Part shown: piece after piece, positions 1-6,035 of the stretch
How positions within the stretch are numbered: position 1 is the first letter of the stretch
Layout of the letters: each line of letters begins with the position of its first letter
NCBI GenBank assembly: GCA_035524895.1
Contig: DATLFI010000175.1
Location: forward strand, 1 to 11,433
From: DATLFI01 sp035524895
GTDB lineage: Bacteria > Acidobacteriota > Thermoanaerobaculia > Multivoradales > Multivoraceae
Length of the DNA stretch: 11,433 nucleotides
Direction: 5' to 3'
Position numbers and translations under genes: made by a program
Notes under the pieces: model-generated
Seen by the model: only the letters and a program-made list of their open reading frames with translations
What the model was told of the DNA's origin: nothing
The model's database searches: none

Positions 1-179
1 ATCGTGGCCGTGTCCCACACGGGCACCTCGGGTGCGTCTCGGATCGTCTCGAGCTGCCACGGCTCGATCACCAGGAGGGTCCTCGGCGGCTCGAGCTGGT
101 GGCCCACCGGATGGGGGATAGCGCCGGCCGAGATCAACCGCTGCGCCTCGCCCTCGTCGAGGATCCAAGCCCGCTCCAT
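1..179 (-). CDS. partial hypothetical protein (N-terminal 59 residues)
   Basis: The minus-strand frame is open from an ATG at 179 and runs off the left edge of the window. It begins MERAWILDEGEAQRLISAG and continues with HPVGHQLEPPRTLLVIEPW. Nearly all codons end in G or C, as in the other real genes here, whereas the opposite-strand frame is rich in Arg/Ser/Pro and looks like a shadow. The frame is also open upstream of the ATG (a TTG lies five codons before it) up to the repeat at 227-272, so the true N-terminus could be longer and cut by that repeat. I do not recognise the family, and no signal peptide or motif is visible. Confidence 0.5.
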   Translation of the reverse strand, partial: MERAWILDEGEAQRLISAGAIPHPVGHQLEPPRTLLVIEPWQLETIRDAPEVPVWDTAT

Positions 180-226
180 GCCGGCGAGCAACCTGGCGAG
201 ACGCAGCCAGATCCCTGAGGCCCGAT

Positions 227-272
227 CGATCTGACTAAGGCTTTGACCCCGTACCTCCGTACCTGTACCTCC
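227..272 (+). repeat. REP1 copy a, TACCT-tail subtype
   Basis: The copy has CTGACTAAGGCTTTGACCCC followed by a tail built from GTACCT units (GTACCTCC, GTACCTG, TACCTCC). Its first 30 bases (227-256) are identical to 3762-3791. It lacks the GC-rich hairpin arm present in the 3595, 5959, 10236 and 10312 copies. Confidence 0.8.
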
Positions 273-363
273 GAGAGCCGGGTCAGCGTGCGGATAAAGG
301 CTGCCTCGCTGGACCGCGATCAAGCTGAACAGCGGCGGCGCGATTCCCTAGCGGCGGACAGCA

Positions 364-389
364 GGTAGCTGATACCTCCACGCCGCCGG
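364..389 (+). repeat. REP2 copy, 50 bp upstream of the HicB gene
   Basis: The copy reads GGTAGCTGATACCTCC, then ACGCCGCCGG. Near-identical copies lie at 4908, 6145, 6491, 10851 and 11041, all in this orientation. It sits in the presumed promoter region of the hicB-like gene. A GCGGCGG at 350-356 could pair with the CCGCCG at its right end. Confidence 0.75.
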
Positions 390-440
390 TCCCCAACCTC
401 GTCGCTGCGGGCGCGAGAGGGCGATAGGATCGCGAGGCGT

Positions 441-689
441 ATGGCAAAGCTCGCGTACATCGTTCGCTTCGAGCCGGCCGAGGAGGGCGGTTACACGGTC
501 ACCGTGCCCGCGCTTCCTGGCTGCGTGACCGAGGGCGACACCTACGAAGAGGCCCTGGCGATGGCCGAGGAAGCGATCGCCGGCTACCTCGAGGCCCTCC
601 GCAAACTCGGGAAGCCGATACCGGTAGAGGGAGAGCCTCGCGAACCCCTCGTCTCGAGAGTCGTTGTGGACGAGCCGGTCCCGGCATGA
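441..689 (+). CDS. hicB: HicB-family antitoxin (HicB-like, RNase H fold)
   Basis: The 82-residue protein is full-length for the short HicB-like antitoxin class. It begins MAKLAYIVRFEPAEEGGYTV, then VPALPGCVTEGDTYEEAL and an Ala/Glu-rich helix (AMAEEAIAGYLEALRKLGKP). The ALPGCVTEGD-T-EEAL pattern is the family signature. GAGG lies five bases before the ATG. HicB proteins bind and neutralise the HicA mRNA-interferase toxin and usually repress their own operon; this one has no separate C-terminal DNA-binding domain. The stop codon overlaps the ATG of the following toxin gene (ATGA at 686-689), the usual translational coupling of TA pairs, here in antitoxin-toxin order. The partner is truncated, so this gene is probably an orphan antitoxin. 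Confidence 0.88.
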   Translation: MAKLAYIVRFEPAEEGGYTVTVPALPGCVTEGDTYEEALAMAEEAIAGYLEALRKLGKPIPVEGEPREPLVSRVVVDEPVPA

Positions 690-802
690 GCCGACTGCCC
701 TCCCTCAGAGCGCGCGAGCTGATCGCCGCTCTGAAGCGCTCTGGGTTCGTCGAGTCCCACCAGCGAGGGAGTCACCTCTATCTGTATCACCCGGACCAGC
801 GC
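686..802 (+). pseudogene. hicA: HicA toxin, 3'-truncated
   Basis: The frame starts at an ATG overlapping the hicB stop and encodes SRLPSLRARELIAALKRSGF, then ESHQRGSHLYLYHPDQR. This is the N-terminal half of the HicA double-stranded-RNA-binding-like fold, including the GSH histidine that acts as the catalytic residue in HicA. After about 39 residues the sequence stops resembling HicA; the usual C-terminal part (basic strand plus helix, to about 60-80 residues) is missing. The frame reads on to 1021 with Arg/Pro/Ser-rich junk. The product would almost certainly be inactive. From 808 a different reading frame looks coding, so the break is a fusion to unrelated DNA rather than a point mutation. 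Confidence 0.8.
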
Positions 803-807
803 CTTCA

Positions 808-1029
808 GAGACCAGCAAGCGCTTCCTCGGCACCGGCGAGGCCGAGGCCCAGGCGGCGCTCTTGCGACCGAATCCGGGTGCTCTTCTCGTCGCTGCGACG
901 GATGGGGGATGGAACGCTCTGGGCGGCGCCGCTGGGTTTCGTCGATACTCCGCCTCGACACCGTTCGAGGCCCTCGAGAGGCCGAGAGTTCTTCTCGACG
1001 ACGCTACCTTGGTCACCGTGAGGTTCTGA
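808..1029 (+). pseudogene. 3' fragment of an unidentified gene
   Basis: A frame different from hicA encodes ETSKRFLGTGEAEAQAALLR, then NPGALLVAATDGGWNALGGA and ends VLLDDATLVTVRF at a TGA. It reads as structured protein with balanced hydrophobic strands, while the other frames here look like noise. It has no start codon of its own, because the 5' part is replaced by the hicA remnant. I do not recognise the family. It ends 50 bp from the GNAT fragment, which is on the opposite strand. Confidence 0.4.
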
Positions 1030-1078
1030 AACTGCGCGCTTCAGGAGCTCGTGTGGCGGACCATGGAGACGTTCGAAG

Positions 1079-1303
1079 TCAGAGGGGGCGGTACATCCAG
1101 ACGCTCGGGATCTCCCGGTCGAAGCCCGCCTTCTCGTACGCACGCCGCGCCGGCGCGTGGCTCGGATCGCCGCCGGTGCCGACCGTGGCGACCCGCATGC
1201 CCGCCTCCTGCATCCTCGCGAGCGCGAACTCGTACATCGCGGTGCCGACACCCCGGCCCGCGCTGTCGGGGTGCACGAACGAAGCAATCCCGGCGGTAAC
1301 CCA
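1079..1303 (-). pseudogene. GNAT-family N-acetyltransferase, C-terminal fragment
   Basis: The minus-strand frame encodes WVTAGIASFVHPDSAGRGVG, then TAMYEFALARMQEAGMRVAT and DPSHAPARRAYEKAGFDREI, ending WMYRPL. The V-HPD-x-x-GRGVGTA segment is the acetyl-CoA pyrophosphate-binding loop (motif A) of GNAT enzymes, and ARRAYEKAGF is motif B. The N-terminal half (motifs C/D and substrate-binding strands) is missing: upstream the frame soon stops making sense and meets a stop codon near 1333. A GTG at 1276 could start a 65-residue product, but that lacks half the fold. The neighbouring minus-strand frame at 1304-1382 may hold further scrambled remnant. Confidence 0.75.
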
Positions 1304-1385
1304 GCTCGGTCGCCAGCGGCAGTCCCTTCAGCATGACCTGAGAGCCGTTGCGGAAGGAGACGAGGTGATCCCGTGTCGGCATGCC

Positions 1386-1436
1386 TGACCCCGTATCCGC
1401 TCCGTATCCGCTCGCGCCTCGACCCCGTATCTCGCT
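1386..1436 (+). repeat. REP1 tail copy b, GTATCCGCTCC units
   Basis: The copy reads TGACCCCGTATCCGCTCCGT, ATCCGCTCGCGCC, then a second core CGACCCCGTATCTC. It consists of the GACCCC core plus a tail in which the core-adjacent unit GTATCCGCTCC is repeated, and then the core itself recurs. No hairpin arm is present. Confidence 0.6.
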
Positions 1437-1753
1437 TCAGCGGGTCGCAGTCCGCACCGCCGCCCGCGCGCCGCGCACCGCGCGCCCAGGAGATCTCTAC
1501 CCTTGTCGAGGCAGCCTCCAGTGTGTGACACCCCTGCACCGCCGGGCTTCGTGTCCGGCGCTCACCCACATCCTTCGTTACTCTTACCAGCAGAGCCCGC
1601 CAGCGATCCGACCAGTAGATAGCCAGCCGCCGAGCCGCGGCCCAGGACTTGGGTCGCGACGACGGAGCGTCGCAGCCGTCGAAGGAAGCTCGCGAGTAGC
1701 GGGAGAGTGCTGCGGTTCATCGAATGGCCCAGGACCGGGAGAAGGGGGCAGGC
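1437..1753. other. gene-free stretch upstream of the protease
   Basis: I see no convincing coding frame on either strand. A CCTCCAGTGTGTGACACCCC at 1515-1534 resembles CCTCCAATGTGTGACCCCGT inside the long REP1 tail at 6621-6640. GTAGCGGGAGAG at 1696-1707 recurs exactly at 10696-10707. The right end holds the protease ribosome-binding site (GGGAGAAGGGGG at 1737-1748). Any promoter lies here, but I cannot place it. Confidence 0.5.
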
Positions 1754-3532
1754 ATGTACCGACTCCGGAGCGTCGCGTCTTATCTTGCTTCGTTCCTTTT
1801 CTTGACCACAGCGGCGGTGGCACAGGACGCATCCCTAGGCCCGTTGGTCCTCACCGGGGGCCAAGCCGCGACCGTTCGCGAAGCACCCAGTTGGGCCGGT
1901 CTCGAGCTCGAAGCGAGCCTCGCGTCGCTCTCGAGCGCGCGGCAGCAAGCCATGCGCGAGATCGAGCGCCTCGAGGCGGCAAACGCCGCGGGGTTGCTTC
2001 CCGTCCGCAATGGCTTTCGGCGCGGCATCCCGCCTCGCGTGGTTCGAATCGAACCCAGCTCCCCCAACGCCTCGGCGTCGCTCGGCGAGGGAGAGGCCAT
2101 CAGCGTCGACCCCGATGGCGGTGTGCGTTGGATAGGCAGGATCGAGGTAGAGGAGGCCTGGCGACTGCGGGCGCACTTAGAAGCCGCCGTGCTGCCGCCG
2201 GGGACGAGGATGTGGGTGTACAACTCCCTCGCTGAGGTGATTGGTCCGGTCCTCGTGACCCCAGACCCAATCGACGGGATCTGGACTCCCTCGGTCGAGG
2301 GACCGTCGCTCATTCTCGAGCTCCACCTGCCGGAAGCTGCGCGCGACGAGACCTGGTCCTTCGAGATCGACGAAGTGCTGGAGGTGTTCCGACTCGATGC
2401 GACGGGCAGGGTCAGCTTTGCGACAGCTCCTGATATTTCGTGCGCCATCGATGCCACTTGCGTCACCGGCTCCACGCTGTCCGACGTCGCTAGTCTGCGG
2501 CGCGCTGTCGCCCACCTCCAGTTCGTGAAGGGTGGTGAGGGCTTCGTCTGTACGGGAAGTCTGCTCAACAACACCCTCCAGGACGGGACGCCGAACCTGT
2601 TGACGGCCAACCATTGCCTTGCCAACCAATCGGCCACCAACACACTCGAGTCGTTCTGGGATTACAAGTCGGCGACGTGCGGTGGCTCGACGCCGAACCT
2701 CGGATCCCTTCAACGATCCAGCGGTGGGCAACTGCTGGCCACGAGCGCGAACGGCGACTACACGCTCATCCGCCTTTCGTCCATTCCGGCGAATCGCATT
2801 CTCCTCGGATGGACGACGACACCGCCTGCGAACGGAGCCCTCCTCCATCGCATCTCTCACCCGCTCGGGCTGAATCAGGCCTACTCGTCGGCGACCGTGC
2901 TCCAGCATCCGAATCCGGCTCTCAGCTGCGGCAACAACACAAACAGGTTCATCGCTACCGACCCGCTCGGCGGCCAGGGCGCGACCTTCGGAGGCAGCTC
3001 CGGCGCTGCGATGGTGAACGCGCAACTCCAAGTGGTCGGCGACCTCTCCGGTGGCTGCGGACCGAACGTCGACGAGCCGTGCGACGGACGGCTCACCGAC
3101 CTCGAGTGGGACGGTCGCTTCTCAGCCTATTTTCCGGCGCTGGCTCCCTTCCTAAGTCCGTCCGGCGGAGGTGGCAACACGTCGCCCTGTCAGGTAGCCA
3201 ACGGAGTCGAGTGCCTCGTCGGCAACCGGTTCGAACTGAGCGCCAGCTTCCAGGACCAGAACGGGAACTCCGGCCCGATCCGGCTGATCCGCTACACCGA
3301 CAGCTCGGTCCTGGGTCACTACGGCGACGGCAGCAACATCGAGATCCTGGGCAAGGTACTGAACGGCTGCCCGCTCAACGGCCAGTGGTGGGTTTTTCTC
3401 GCCGGTGTCACAGACCAAGGCGTGGAGGTCCGCGTGCGCGACACGCAGACCGGGCGGAGTTACAGCTACTCGAACCCGCTAGGGCGGAAGTACGTCACCG
3501 ACACGCAGACCTCGGCGATCCCATGCCAGTGA
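1754..3532 (+). CDS. secreted trypsin-like (S1 family) serine protease with C-terminal beta domain
   Basis: The 592-residue precursor starts at 1754, just after the strong GGGAGAAGGGGG site. An upstream in-frame ATG at 1724 would only add ten polar residues before the signal peptide. Residues 1-23 form a signal peptide (MYRLRSVASYLASFLFLTTA, cleavage after AVA). Residues 24-230 form a propeptide or beta-rich N-terminal region. Residues 240-465 form the protease domain, with the triad visible as His287 in NLLTANHCLA, Asp335 in NGDYTLIRL and Ser416 in GGSSGAA. Many cysteines suggest disulfides, and the layout recalls lysyl-endopeptidase-like enzymes. After a Gly/Ser linker (about 468-476), residues 478-592 (from CQVANGVECLVGNRFELSAS) form a domain common as a C-terminal appendage on exported proteins of Acidobacteriota and Myxococcota. 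It likely acts outside the cell; the substrate is unknown. It is transcribed alone. Confidence 0.88.
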   Translation: MYRLRSVASYLASFLFLTTAAVAQDASLGPLVLTGGQAATVREAPSWAGLELEASLASLSSARQQAMREIERLEAANAAGLLPVRNGFRRGIPPRVVRIEPSSPNASASLGEGEAISVDPDGGVRWIGRIEVEEAWRLRAHLEAAVLPPGTRMWVYNSLAEVIGPVLVTPDPIDGIWTPSVEGPSLILELHLPEAARDETWSFEIDEVLEVFRLDATGRVSFATAPDISCAIDATCVTGSTLSDVASLRRAVAHLQFVKGGEGFVCTGSLLNNTLQDGTPNLLTANHCLANQSATNTLESFWDYKSATCGGSTPNLGSLQRSSGGQLLATSANGDYTLIRLSSIPANRILLGWTTTPPANGALLHRISHPLGLNQAYSSATVLQHPNPALSCGNNTNRFIATDPLGGQGATFGGSSGAAMVNAQLQVVGDLSGGCGPNVDEPCDGRLTDLEWDGRFSAYFPALAPFLSPSGGGGNTSPCQVANGVECLVGNRFELSASFQDQNGNSGPIRLIRYTDSSVLGHYGDGSNIEILGKVLNGCPLNGQWWVFLAGVTDQGVEVRVRDTQTGRSYSYSNPLGRKYVTDTQTSAIPCQ

Positions 3533-3559
3533 ATAGGTGGCGAGGCTGTCGACCTGCTC

Positions 3560-3585
3560 CTGACGAATGCTCTGACCCCGTAACT
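3560..3585 (+). repeat. REP1 partial copy c
   Basis: The copy reads CTGACGAATGCTCTGACCCC then GTAACT. It has the core without the hairpin arm and a one-unit tail. It lies 27 bp after the protease stop codon and only 10 bp before full copy d. It shares CGAATGCTCTGACCCCGTA with the copy at 6563. Confidence 0.7.
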
Positions 3586-3594
3586 CGCCCGGAG

Positions 3595-3670
3595 CCTCTC
3601 GGCGGTGGCCCGCTCACCGCCGCGGCTTGCGCCTGACGAAAGCTTTGACACCGTTTCTGTTTCCGTTTCT
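3595..3670 (+). repeat. REP1 full copy d, hairpin plus TTTCTG/TTTCCG tail
   Basis: The hairpin arm CCTCTCGGCGGTGGCCCGCT continues CACCGCCGCGGCTTGCGCC, and GGCGGTG/CACCGCC gives a seven-base-pair stem with a seven-base loop, the best stem of all copies. CGAAAGCTTTGACACC and a tail of TTTCTG, TTTCCG, TTTCT follow. It differs from the others in both core (GACACC, not GACCCC) and tail unit. Confidence 0.85.
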
Positions 3671-3676
3671 GACTGA

Positions 3677-3769
3677 CCGGCCCTGCGTGCCATTCTCGAC
3701 GACGAGGAGCCGACCATCGTCATGGCTGTGGGGTCAGAGGATTCGCCAGATCTTCGTGGTCCGATCTGA
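3677..3769 (+). pseudogene. possible 3' gene fragment between two repeats
   Basis: The plus-strand frame between REP1 copies d and e encodes PALRAILDDEEPTIVMAVGS, then EDSPDLRGPI and a TGA inside copy e. The start of a gene is absent, since a stop codon directly follows the tail of copy d. The composition is plausible for protein, but 31 codons is too short to be sure. The segment also holds GGGGTCAGAG at 3730-3739, the only REP1-like core in the reverse orientation in this window, so it may instead be decayed repeat. Confidence 0.25.
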
Positions 3770-3795
3770 CTAAGGCTTTGACCCCGTACCTACCT
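3762..3795 (+). repeat. REP1 copy e, TACC-tail subtype
   Basis: The first 30 bases are identical to 227-256: CTGACTAAGGCTTTGACCCC then GTACCT, followed by TACCTACC-type reiteration. No hairpin arm is present. It lies between the fragment at 3677-3769 and the 3' end of the SGNH hydrolase gene. Confidence 0.8.
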
Positions 3796-3855
3796 GCGCG
3801 CGGGTCCTCGATCCTGTTGGGCGGGCAGGTCGTCGGGGGTGCTAGCGCTGTCGAC

Positions 3856-4887
3856 TCAGCGCGCGCCGCGCAGCTCCACAGCCTCGCGCAGCGACGGGTA
3901 GATCGCGTCGGCGATCACCTGGTGGCCGGCGGCGTTGGGGTGCCAGGGATCAGACGTGTCCACGCGCAGCGGGCCTGGATCGAGGCGCTCGAGCACCGGC
4001 AGCAGATCGACCGCGGTGGCGCCCATCCGTTCGAGCTCCTCGACCAACAGGCGGTGACGCTCTCGGCCGACCGCGCCGTAGCTCGCCCAGTCGTCGCCCG
4101 CCGGCCAGCGCGGATACAGGAACACGATCAGGGGAGCGCCTCGCTCGCGCAGCAGCTCCGCCGCGCGGTCGAGGGCTCCGATCACCACCGGCCACCGGCA
4201 CAGCAGATCGCGCTCCTCTCGGCCTGCGGGCTGCTCGCCGCTGCGCGAAACAGCGCGCTTGCATCGCTGGTGCGCCCACTTTTCCGCGATCTCGTTCAGC
4301 AGGTAGCTCCTGGGCCGGTGCCAGTACTTGGCGAGCTGCGCCGAAAGCGTGCGCTGGGCGTCATTGTCGTGGAGCTGCCAGAGCACGATGTCGGGCGCGT
4401 AGGCGAGCACCTCGCGCTCGAGCAGCGCCGATTCCTGCTCGACGTTGTAGCCCGTGACGCCGAAGTCGAGCAGCTCGACGCGGCCCGGCAGCTCTTGGTC
4501 GAAGCGTTGCTGCAGCCGCTGCACGTAGAGCTGCTCGAACGGCAGGCCTCCCTGCATGGTCACCGAGTCGCCGACCACCACGATCCGCACGAGGCCGGGC
4601 GACTTCACCGTTGCGCGTTCGAGATCGCGAAAGCCGGCGGAGTTGGTGAAGCCGGGTACGTCGGGCAGGAGCCGGTAGTACAGCGGTGACGGCGCCGCGG
4701 TGGTGACCAGGTCGGCACGGTCGCGGCCGGCGAGCACCTCGGCCCGGAAGCGTGCAGCGTCGACGCGGTAGACGAGCTCGGCGGCGAGCAGCATGCCGAG
4801 CACCGAGGCCGCGGCCAACGCCCCGCGGCCCAGCGTGACGCGGGATCGGCGACGTCGACCCACGCCCGAGTCCTCCGTGGTTGTCAT
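3856..4887 (-). CDS. membrane-anchored SGNH/GDSL-family hydrolase
   Basis: The 343-residue protein has an Arg-rich cytoplasmic start (RRRRSRVTLGRG), one membrane segment at about residues 22-40 and a predicted extracytoplasmic SGNH domain. Block I is VVVGDSVTMQGG (nucleophile Ser108), the oxyanion glycine lies in DFGVTGYN (141-148), Asn175 is in LHDND, and Asp313/His316 are in SDPWHPNAAG. The catalytic set is complete, so it should be an active esterase or acyl-transfer enzyme; the substrate (for example acetylated glycans or lipids) cannot be read. I chose ATG at 4887, with GGAGGGAGG 12 bases upstream. A GTG at 4923 would add 12 residues encoded by a REP2 repeat and is unlikely. The gene follows DUF2442 on the same strand with a 72-bp gap. 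Confidence 0.85.
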   Translation of the reverse strand: MTTTEDSGVGRRRRSRVTLGRGALAAASVLGMLLAAELVYRVDAARFRAEVLAGRDRADLVTTAAPSPLYYRLLPDVPGFTNSAGFRDLERATVKSPGLVRIVVVGDSVTMQGGLPFEQLYVQRLQQRFDQELPGRVELLDFGVTGYNVEQESALLEREVLAYAPDIVLWQLHDNDAQRTLSAQLAKYWHRPRSYLLNEIAEKWAHQRCKRAVSRSGEQPAGREERDLLCRWPVVIGALDRAAELLRERGAPLIVFLYPRWPAGDDWASYGAVGRERHRLLVEELERMGATAVDLLPVLERLDPGPLRVDTSDPWHPNAAGHQVIADAIYPSLREAVELRGAR

Positions 4888-4907
4888 CGGTCTGCGTCGC
4901 CTCCCTC

Positions 4908-4933
4908 CGGAAGTAGCTGACACCTCCTCGGAC
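4908..4933 (+). repeat. REP2 copy in the SGNH hydrolase leader
   Basis: The copy reads GGAAGTAGCTGACACCTCCT, followed by CGGACA rather than the usual CGCCGCC. It lies between DUF2442 and the SGNH gene. Its edge abuts the purine-rich ribosome-binding site (minus strand GGAGGGAGG, positions 4908-4900), and it carries an in-frame GTG that could be mistaken for the start codon. Confidence 0.7.
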
Positions 4934-4959
4934 AGGCTTGGCGGGGACGTCGCCCTGGG

Positions 4960-5274
4960 TCAGCCGGCCGGCCGTTCGGCTCGAACGGGAGGGGACCAAC
5001 GGCTGGCTAGCGCAGCGAGCGCGGCCCCTCGGGTCGGCCAGTCGTGCAGGATCGCAGGGTCGAAGTCCGCATCGTTCGGCCACACCAGCGTACCGGCTTC
5101 GGGATCCAAAGCGACGCGCGCGAAGAAGGCGGGAGAGGATAGGGGTCCGTAGAGCTCGCCACGCAGAACCGGCTCGAAGTCGATGCGCTGCGTGGTGCCG
5201 TCGCCGAAGTGCACATCGAGCGTGAACGGCCCGACGAGCTCGAAGCGGACGACTCTGTGGATCGGGTGTTCCAT
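4960..5274 (-). CDS. DUF2442 domain protein
   Basis: The 104-residue protein begins MEHPIHRVVRFELVGPFTLD and continues VHFGDGTTQRIDFEPVL, LYGPLSSPAFFARVALDPEA and GTLVWPNDADFDPAILHDWP. The RIDF-PVL-G-LY-PL-P-FF--V-LDPE-GTLVWPNGADFDPA pattern is typical of DUF2442. The family is small and of unknown biochemical role. It is very often encoded next to a DUF4160 gene and has been suspected to form a toxin-antitoxin-like pair. Here it directly follows the DUF4160 remnant: the DUF4160 TAG and this ATG are 10 bases apart, with GAGGA between them, so they were one operon. The C-terminus (SRWSPPVRAERPAG) is a slightly long Pro/Arg tail. Confidence 0.85.
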   Translation of the reverse strand: MEHPIHRVVRFELVGPFTLDVHFGDGTTQRIDFEPVLRGELYGPLSSPAFFARVALDPEAGTLVWPNDADFDPAILHDWPTRGAALAALASRWSPPVRAERPAG

Positions 5275-5284
5275 GACGAGTCCT

Positions 5285-5485
5285 CTATCGTAGCGGAGCG
5301 ATCTTCGTGGGTTTGCGCCCCTCTTGGAGAGCGGCCCAAGCCGCGAGCAGCTCCTCGCCGTGGATCTCCGCCCATGCGAGAACCAGGCGGTCTTGCACGA
5401 TGGGAAGGTCGCCGCTGAGCCGTTCGACCGGGTCGATCGAGTACACCGCCGCTTTGTCTTGGTAGTAGGCGTGGAAGTGCCGCGG
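5285..5485 (-). pseudogene. DUF4160 domain protein, 5'-truncated by a REP1 repeat
   Basis: The frame encodes PRHFHAYYQDKAAVYSIDPV, then LVLAWAEIHGEELLAAWAAL and ends EGRKPTKIAPLR at a TAG. DUF4160 proteins usually start with about 20-25 residues (a Phe/Tyr-Gly-Ile-x-Ile-x-Met-Tyr segment) before PPHFHA. Here that part is missing, and the codons for P-R lie in the CCGCGG of the repeat at 5480-5532. Within the repeat the frame continues without ATG or GTG and then hits a TAG in the tail, so no normal start exists. The missing 5' end is not found on the far side of the inserted block (6036 onward), which implies deletion rather than simple insertion. Confidence 0.8.
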
Positions 5486-5532
5486 CTTGCGCCTGACGAG
5501 AGCTTTGACCCCCTATCTGGACCCCCTATCTG
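5480..5532 (+). repeat. REP1 copy f, double GACCCCCTATCTG tail
   Basis: The copy reads CCGCGGCTTGCGCCTGACGA, then GAGCTTTGACCCCCTATCTG and GACCCCCTATCTGG. The 5' hairpin half is absent, cut exactly at the DUF4160 remnant. The tail unit includes the core itself and occurs twice. The next GGACCCC continues straight into transposase coding sequence. Confidence 0.85.
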
Positions 5533-6021
5533 GGACCCCGAGCATCGGTCCGCATCCACCAAGCGATCGCCCCGGCCGCTCTGCCATGCGGCCTCGCGCT
5601 CCGAACGTCGCCAGCTCCACCAGCTCCTGCGCGACTGGATCAACGCCTACTACCAGGCCTCCCGTCGCTTCCTCGGCGGCGATCGCACCGCCCTCGACGC
5701 GTTTCCACCTGGCGCCTTCCTACCGCCTCTCGCCCTCGGCTCCCGCTTCGCGCTTCCGATGACGGCGCCGCCCTAGGCCCCTTCTCGCGTCCCCCGGACC
5801 ACAAAGCCCTGTGTCTTCCCACCCGCGCGGCAGCGCCGAGCGGCGGGGTCCGTCCTGCGGCCGGGCTCGAGCTGGAAAACGCGGGGCAACCGCGGCCCTA
5901 GAGCAGCGTGGAGGTTCTGCGGGCTCACGCCCAGCGCGCATACGGGACGTTGGCCGTGCCTCTCGACGGCGCCCGCTCACCGCCGCGGCTTGCGCCTGAC
6001 GAGAGCTTTGACCCCCTATCT
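5533..6021 (+). repeat. 0.49-kb truncated copy of the RAYT 3' end plus downstream region
   Basis: The copy matches 9809-10299: the last 80 codons of the transposase, about 180 bp of non-coding sequence (beginning GCCCCTTCTCGCGTCCCCCG, more diverged at roughly 90% by eye, with small indels) and the REP1 that ends it. With REP1 copy f on its left and copy g at its right end, it has the form of a non-autonomous derivative bracketed by same-direction repeats. Confidence 0.85.
5534..5776 (+). pseudogene. RAYT transposase, C-terminal 80 residues only
   Basis: The frame from GAC at 5534 to TAG at 5776 encodes DPEHRSASTKRSPRPLCHAA, then LHQLLRDWINAYYQASRRFL and ends RFALPMTAPP. It matches the end of the complete transposase at 9087-10052. 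By eye there are 14 differences in 243 bases, but only two change an amino acid (Ser for Pro, Gly for Cys). No start codon and no HUH or tyrosine region are present, so it cannot be a transposase. Its 5' edge is fused to the tail of REP1 copy f at a shared GGACCCC. Confidence 0.85.
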
Positions 6022-6034
6022 ATCTATCTATCTA
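5959..6034 (+). repeat. REP1 full copy g, (TATC)n tail
   Basis: The hairpin arm CCTCTCGACGGCGCCCGCTC continues ACCGCCGCGGCTTGCGCC. CGAGAGCTTTGACCCCC follows, then TATC four times plus TA (6017-6034). CTCTCG at the left pairs with CGAGAG before the core. The tail is a pure tetranucleotide microsatellite. Confidence 0.88.
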
Positions 6035-6035
6035 A

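Noticed and set aside
4..234. 76-codon plus-strand frame at the left edge
   Set aside because: Its composition is typical of antisense noise, and the minus-strand frame has clear third-position GC bias and protein-like sequence.
1381..2235. 284-codon plus-strand frame overlapping the start of the protease
   Set aside because: Its Arg/Pro/Ser-rich composition and its start inside a REP1 tail mark it as a shadow frame.
3778..4689. 303-codon open frame on the plus strand
   Set aside because: It lies antisense to the SGNH hydrolase, whose catalytic blocks are clear; long antisense frames are expected in GC-rich genes.
6017..6034. (TATC)n as a CRISPR or phase-variation tract
   Set aside because: It lies in a repeat tail outside any coding frame or promoter and has no spacer structure.
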